From JAWXUT01 sp044426075 (GTDB lineage: Bacteria > Bacillota > Clostridia > Christensenellales > DTU072): DNA of 8,479 bases. This document shows positions 5,730 through 8,479 of the stretch, in pieces; within the stretch, counting starts at the first letter, position 1, and each line of letters begins with the position of its first letter. The DNA lies in the NCBI GenBank assembly GCA_044426075.1, contig JAWXUT010000076.1, forward strand, positions 1-8,479, written 5' to 3'. A program made the position numbers and the translations under genes. The notes below the pieces were generated by a model, which made no database searches, was not told the DNA's origin, and saw only the letters and a program-made list of their open reading frames with translations.

Positions 5730-6574
5730 AAGATTTAGGCTTCACATATTCTCAAAACACACCACATCAAAAGGTTGCATTGCAAGATATCAGCTTTGAT
5801 ATTGTTGAGGGTGAAACAGTTGGCATAATAGGTTCAACTGGCAGTGGCAAGTCTACGCTTATTCAACATTTAAATGGACTTATAAAAGTTAGCCGTGGCA
5901 GCGTTGCGGTTTATGACATTGATTTATCGGTTAAAAAGCCTAATTACAGAAAGGTTCGCAGTATGCTAGGTATGTTGTTTCAATATCCCGAGTATCAACT
6001 TTTTGAAGATACAGTATTAAAAGATGTAATGTATGCTCCACTAAATTTTGGCAAGAGTAAAGAAGAGGCCGAAGCCTTAGCTAAACACGCCATTGAGTTG
6101 GTTGGCTTAAATTATGAAGAAATTAAGGAAAAATCCCCATTTGAACTATCTGGTGGGCAAAAAAGAAGGGTTGCAATTGCGGGCATAATAGCCGTAGAAC
6201 CTGCAATTTTGGTGTTAGATGAACCCACGGCGGGTCTAGACCCAGTGGGCAAAAGAGAGATGTTAGAACTTATGGCAAGCCTCAAGCAAGGCAACACCAA
6301 AATAGTAATAATGATATCGCACAATATGGAAGAAATCGCCGAGTTTTCTGACCGCATTTTGGTTATGAATGACAGTGCATTACTTGCCGACACAACGCCA
6401 CGAGAGTTGTTTTCGGATAGAAAAAACATTGCAAATACAGGTTTGTGTTTGCCTCACACCGCAGAAATTAGGGCTATGTTAAATGAGCGCGGATATGATA
6501 TAAAAGAAGTTCCACTAACCGCAAAAGAGCTTGCAGACTCTATAGCAAAGGCAATAGGTGCAAGCGATGCGTGA
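5714..6574 (+). CDS. ecfA2: ECF transporter ATPase EcfA2
   Basis: A 286-residue ABC ATPase, partner of EcfA1. Motifs: Walker A GSTGSGKST (40-48), Q-loop FQYPEYQLFEDTV with Q90, signature LSGGQKRR (145-152), Walker B with D169-E170, EPTAGLDP, and switch H203. The FQ.PE.QLFE segment is characteristic of the EcfA2 half of the pair. A C-terminal region beyond about 225 follows the usual EcfA layout and helps the two ATPases dimerise. GGAGG (5705-5709) lies 4 bases before ATG 5714, inside ecfA1, and the 16-base overlap implies coupled translation giving matched amounts of the two subunits. All catalytic residues are present. Confidence 0.96.
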   Translation: MSIKVKDLGFTYSQNTPHQKVALQDISFDIVEGETVGIIGSTGSGKSTLIQHLNGLIKVSRGSVAVYDIDLSVKKPNYRKVRSMLGMLFQYPEYQLFEDTVLKDVMYAPLNFGKSKEEAEALAKHAIELVGLNYEEIKEKSPFELSGGQKRRVAIAGIIAVEPAILVLDEPTAGLDPVGKREMLELMASLKQGNTKIVIMISHNMEEIAEFSDRILVMNDSALLADTTPRELFSDRKNIANTGLCLPHTAEIRAMLNERGYDIKEVPLTAKELADSIAKAIGASDA

Positions 6575-7373
6575 TATTAGTTTCGGACAGTATTATAGGG
6601 CGGAGTCATTTGCTCACAGCCTAGACCCTCGCACAAAGTTACTAATGGTTGTAGCATACATAACTGGTGTATTTTTGGTGGACTCATTATATTCATACAT
6701 AGCAGTAGCTGGATTTATCATAATAGGCATTTTGGTATCCCGTGTTCCTATAAAGAGTGTACTAAAAAGCGTAAAAGGTGTATTATTTTTAGTATTATTC
6801 ACCGCAATATTAAACATATTTTACAGCACAGAAGGCACCGTGCTAGTATCGTGGGGCTTTTTGACAATAACCACGGGCGGGCTATTGTTTGCATTAAAAA
6901 TGGGATTAAGGTTGGTATTTTTAGTAATAGGAACCGCACTTTTAACGCTAACAACCACACCTATGAACTTAACAGACGGGCTTGAAAGCCTTATGAAACC
7001 ACTCAAAAAAATAAAGTTTCCTGTGCACGAAGTGGCATTAATTATGAGTATCGCGTTGCGATTTATTCCTATATTAATGGAAGAAGTGGATAAGATTATG
7101 ATGGCGCAAAAAGCAAGAGGCGCAAATTTTGACAACGGCAATATCATTAAGCGCGCAAAGGCACTTTTGCCAGTATTAATTCCGCTAATTGTTTCCGCAT
7201 TCCGTAGGGCAGATGAGCTTGCTATGGCAATGGATGCAAGGTGCTACAATGCAACCCCAAATCGCACAAAAATGAAGGTGCTTAAATTCAGTTATAGAGA
7301 TATAGTAGCGGGCATCGCAACGGCAATATTTATAGCCCTTGTTGTGGCAATTAATGCAGGATTTTGGATATAG
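6567..7373 (+). CDS. ecfT: ECF transporter transmembrane subunit EcfT
   Basis: A 268-residue membrane subunit that couples the two EcfA ATPases to an S subunit. Seen: the N-terminal motif GQYYRAES...LDPRTKL (7-25), hydrophobic segments near 27-57, 71-86, 97-131 and 246-265, and the cytoplasmic coupling helices. These carry MSIALRFIP (160-168), A183-R184-G185 in AQKARGA, and A224-R225-C226 in AMDARCY, the two Arg motifs that seat in the ATPase grooves. The third residue of the second motif is Cys where Gly is the commoner choice; I recall Cys as a frequent variant, so this is not a defect. ATG 6567 is preferred over GTG 6558 because AGGTG (6556-6560) lies 6 bases upstream of it. It overlaps ecfA2 by 8 bases. 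Confidence 0.95.
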   Translation: MRDISFGQYYRAESFAHSLDPRTKLLMVVAYITGVFLVDSLYSYIAVAGFIIIGILVSRVPIKSVLKSVKGVLFLVLFTAILNIFYSTEGTVLVSWGFLTITTGGLLFALKMGLRLVFLVIGTALLTLTTTPMNLTDGLESLMKPLKKIKFPVHEVALIMSIALRFIPILMEEVDKIMMAQKARGANFDNGNIIKRAKALLPVLIPLIVSAFRRADELAMAMDARCYNATPNRTKMKVLKFSYRDIVAGIATAIFIALVVAINAGFWI

Positions 7374-7381
7374 GTGCTATA

Positions 7382-8122
7382 ATGAAATACATCATTGTTA
7401 TTGAATACAACGGCACCAACTACAGTGGTTGGCAATGCCAGAAAAACGCGCCAAGTGTGCAAGCAGTTTTACAAGAAAAATTGAGCATATTGTTCGCAGA
7501 AAAAATAACAATTTTTGGCAGTGGTCGCACCGATAGCGGAGTGCACGCACTAGGGCAAGTGGCTCATTTTTCAGCAGAAAAAAGCTATCTTCCAAGCAAA
7601 GTTCAGCACGCCGTAAACAGTATGTTGCCAAAGGATATCCGCATAGTTTCAGCCACAGAAGCGCCCGAAGATTTTCACGCACAATACAGTGCAAAAAGAA
7701 AAACCTATCTATATAAAGCCTATGTTTCCCGCACATCTAGCCCCATAAAAGAGGGCTTTTACGCTCAAATTCCCTCACCAGTCGACATAGAACTAATGAA
7801 AAAATGCGCAGCAGAACTAGTAGGGGAACACGATTTTATCGCCTTTAGTTCAACTGGAAGCGGCATAAACAAAACAATCCGCACACTTTATCGCCTAGAT
7901 ATCACAACAACTGGCAACGAAATTTTCTTTGAAGTTGAAGGCAACGGCTTCCTATATAATATGGTTAGAATAATAGTTGGCACCCTAATTTTTATTGGTC
8001 TTGGCAGAATCGCACCCACCGCCATATCCGAAATGCTCACAACCGGCAACAGAAAACTCGGTGGCAAAACCTATTCCGCTTGCGGACTTTACTTAAAATC
8101 CGTAGAATATCCGCAAAATTAG
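7382..8122 (+). CDS. truA: tRNA pseudouridine(38-40) synthase TruA
   Basis: A 246-residue cytoplasmic enzyme that converts uridines 38-40 of the tRNA anticodon arm to pseudouridine. The family opening IEYNGTNYSGWQ (7-18) is present, and the catalytic Asp is D51 in GRTDSGVHA (48-56). The later conserved blocks F.A..SAK.KTYLY (about 100-114), HDFIAFSSTGS (about 149-159), and GNGFLYNMVRIIVGTL (about 186-201) are intact. Length matches the family. ATG 7382 is chosen because AGGTG (7372-7376) is 5 bases upstream and the protein then opens as its homologues do; ATG 7364 lies inside ecfT and adds six unconserved residues. Placement after ecfA1A2T is a known conserved order in Bacillota, so it says nothing specific about B12 transport. 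No terminator is seen after the stop. Confidence 0.96.
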   Translation: MKYIIVIEYNGTNYSGWQCQKNAPSVQAVLQEKLSILFAEKITIFGSGRTDSGVHALGQVAHFSAEKSYLPSKVQHAVNSMLPKDIRIVSATEAPEDFHAQYSAKRKTYLYKAYVSRTSSPIKEGFYAQIPSPVDIELMKKCAAELVGEHDFIAFSSTGSGINKTIRTLYRLDITTTGNEIFFEVEGNGFLYNMVRIIVGTLIFIGLGRIAPTAISEMLTTGNRKLGGKTYSACGLYLKSVEYPQN

Positions 8123-8146
8123 CACCCAATCCCACACAAAAAACAA

Positions 8147-8175
8147 TTGACAAAACACAAAAAATGCTATATAAT
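8147..8175 (+). promoter_or_regulatory. promoter of tRNA-Ala
   Basis: A consensus promoter: TTGACA (8147-8152), a 17-base spacer, TATAAT (8170-8175). The first base of the mature tRNA is 20 bases after the -10 box, giving a short 5' leader for RNase P to remove. Such a perfect match is expected for a stable RNA gene. Confidence 0.9.
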
Positions 8176-8194
8176 TGCATTACAATAACCTTTT

Positions 8195-8270
8195 GGGGGT
8201 ATAGCTCAGTTGGTAGAGCGCTTGAATGGCATTCAAGAGGTCAGCGGTTCGACCCCGCTTATCTCCACCA
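8195..8270 (+). tRNA. tRNA-Ala, anticodon GGC
   Basis: A 76-base tRNA with all arms: acceptor GGGGGTA with TATCTCC, D arm GCTC/GAGC, anticodon arm CTTGA-ATGGCAT-TCAAG giving anticodon GGC (reads GCC/GCU), T arm AGCGG-TTCGACC-CCGCT, discriminator A and an encoded CCA. The third acceptor pair is G3-U70, the hallmark recognised by alanyl-tRNA synthetase, which confirms the identity independently of the anticodon. Confidence 0.98.
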
Positions 8271-8273
8271 AAT

Positions 8274-8306
8274 AAGGCATTTTCGTTAGAAAAGGTCTTT
8301 TTTATT
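8274..8306 (+). terminator. intrinsic terminator of tRNA-Ala
   Basis: GGCATTTT (8276-8283) pairs with AAAAGGTC (8290-8297) around CGTTAG, with one A/G mismatch and one G-U pair, then a run of six T (8298-8303) and TATT. It begins a few bases after the tRNA CCA end. The stem is weak in GC but placed where expected. Confidence 0.6.
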
Positions 8307-8308
8307 GT

Positions 8309-8346
8309 CGTTTTTCATTCTTGTCGATTTCTTTTAATGAAAAACG
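8309..8346. repeat. perfect 11-bp inverted repeat
   Basis: CGTTTTTCATT (8309-8319) and AATGAAAAACG (8336-8346) are exact inverse complements around a 16-base spacer. It lies between the tRNA terminator and the minus-strand terminator. It has no T-run on either strand at the right place, so it is not a clear terminator. It could be a protein site or an mRNA 3'-end hairpin. Confidence 0.5.
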
Positions 8347-8388
8347 TGACAAAAATTGGAAGAGTATGTCAAAAATTCACACCCTTCT

Positions 8389-8430
8389 AAAAAGAAAGCC
8401 TAACAGCAGAACTTGTTTGCAATTAGGCTT
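8389..8430 (-). terminator. intrinsic terminator on the minus strand
   Basis: AAGCCTAA (8396-8403) and TTAGGCTT (8423-8430) form a perfect 8-bp stem. Read on the minus strand the stem is followed directly by TTTCTTTTT (8397-8389), a good U-tract. The plus strand has no comparable tract. This implies a leftward transcript arriving from beyond the right edge, converging on the tRNA gene. Confidence 0.65.
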
Positions 8431-8438
8431 AAATTGTG

Positions 8439-8479
8439 TTAATTTGATTGTTGGTGTTGTTGAAAGATGCTCATCAATC
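8439..8479 (-). CDS. possible C-terminal end of a leftward gene (partial)
   Basis: On the minus strand one frame reads LMSIFQQHQQSN and a TAA at 8441-8439, 9 bases before the terminator hairpin. A hydrophilic tail followed by stop and terminator is what a gene end looks like, but 12 codons cannot prove coding, and another frame stays open through the hairpin. No family can be named; the transcript could also be a non-coding RNA. Confidence 0.3.
   Translation of the reverse strand, partial: LMSIFQQHQQSN

Noticed and set aside
7236..7250. Damaged second Arg motif in EcfT (A-R-C instead of A-R-G)
   Set aside because: The Arg is intact and Cys at this position is, as far as I recall, a common natural variant in Clostridia. 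The rest of the protein is complete.
8080..8289. Open frame of 69 codons across the truA end and the tRNA
   Set aside because: It overlaps truA in another frame, the tRNA promoter and the whole tRNA-Ala gene. No ribosome site or family resemblance.

Overview
The window comes from an AT-rich, anaerobic, Gram-positive-type bacterium, most likely a Clostridia-like Bacillota. The evidence is a class A flavodiiron protein, four lipobox signal peptides, mostly strong GGAGG-type ribosome binding sites, a B12 riboswitch, the ecfA1-ecfA2-ecfT-truA gene order typical of Bacillota, and a tRNA with an encoded CCA end. Species cannot be told from this sequence.

Layout. Positions 1-519 hold no gene but carry a family of short GC-rich palindromes in both orientations, then a sigma-A-like -10 box. 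The flavodiiron gene fprA (520-1683) follows. Twenty bases after its stop begins a cobalamin riboswitch (about 1702-1917) with a clear B12 box. Downstream is a same-strand run of four related small lipoproteins (1980-4216) and a membrane protein that looks like an ECF-transporter substrate-binding (S) subunit (4226-4819). A strong promoter at 4859-4887 then drives ecfA1, ecfA2 and ecfT, which overlap, and truA eight bases later (4896-8122). A tRNA-Ala(GGC) has its own promoter and terminator (8147-8306). The right edge holds a minus-strand terminator and perhaps the last codons of a convergent gene.

How the genes may work together. The riboswitch implies that the lipoproteins and S subunit are made when B12 is scarce. 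The lipoproteins have a layout that recalls the DUF4430 / transcobalamin beta-domain fold. The S subunit would dock onto the EcfA1-EcfA2-EcfT energising module encoded next to it. The simplest reading is a B12 (corrinoid) scavenging system: an array of surface-anchored capture lipoproteins feeding an ECF importer whose ATPase module is expressed separately and can be shared. Substrate and lipoprotein fold are inferences. The riboswitch, the lipoprotein signals and the ECF module are direct readings.
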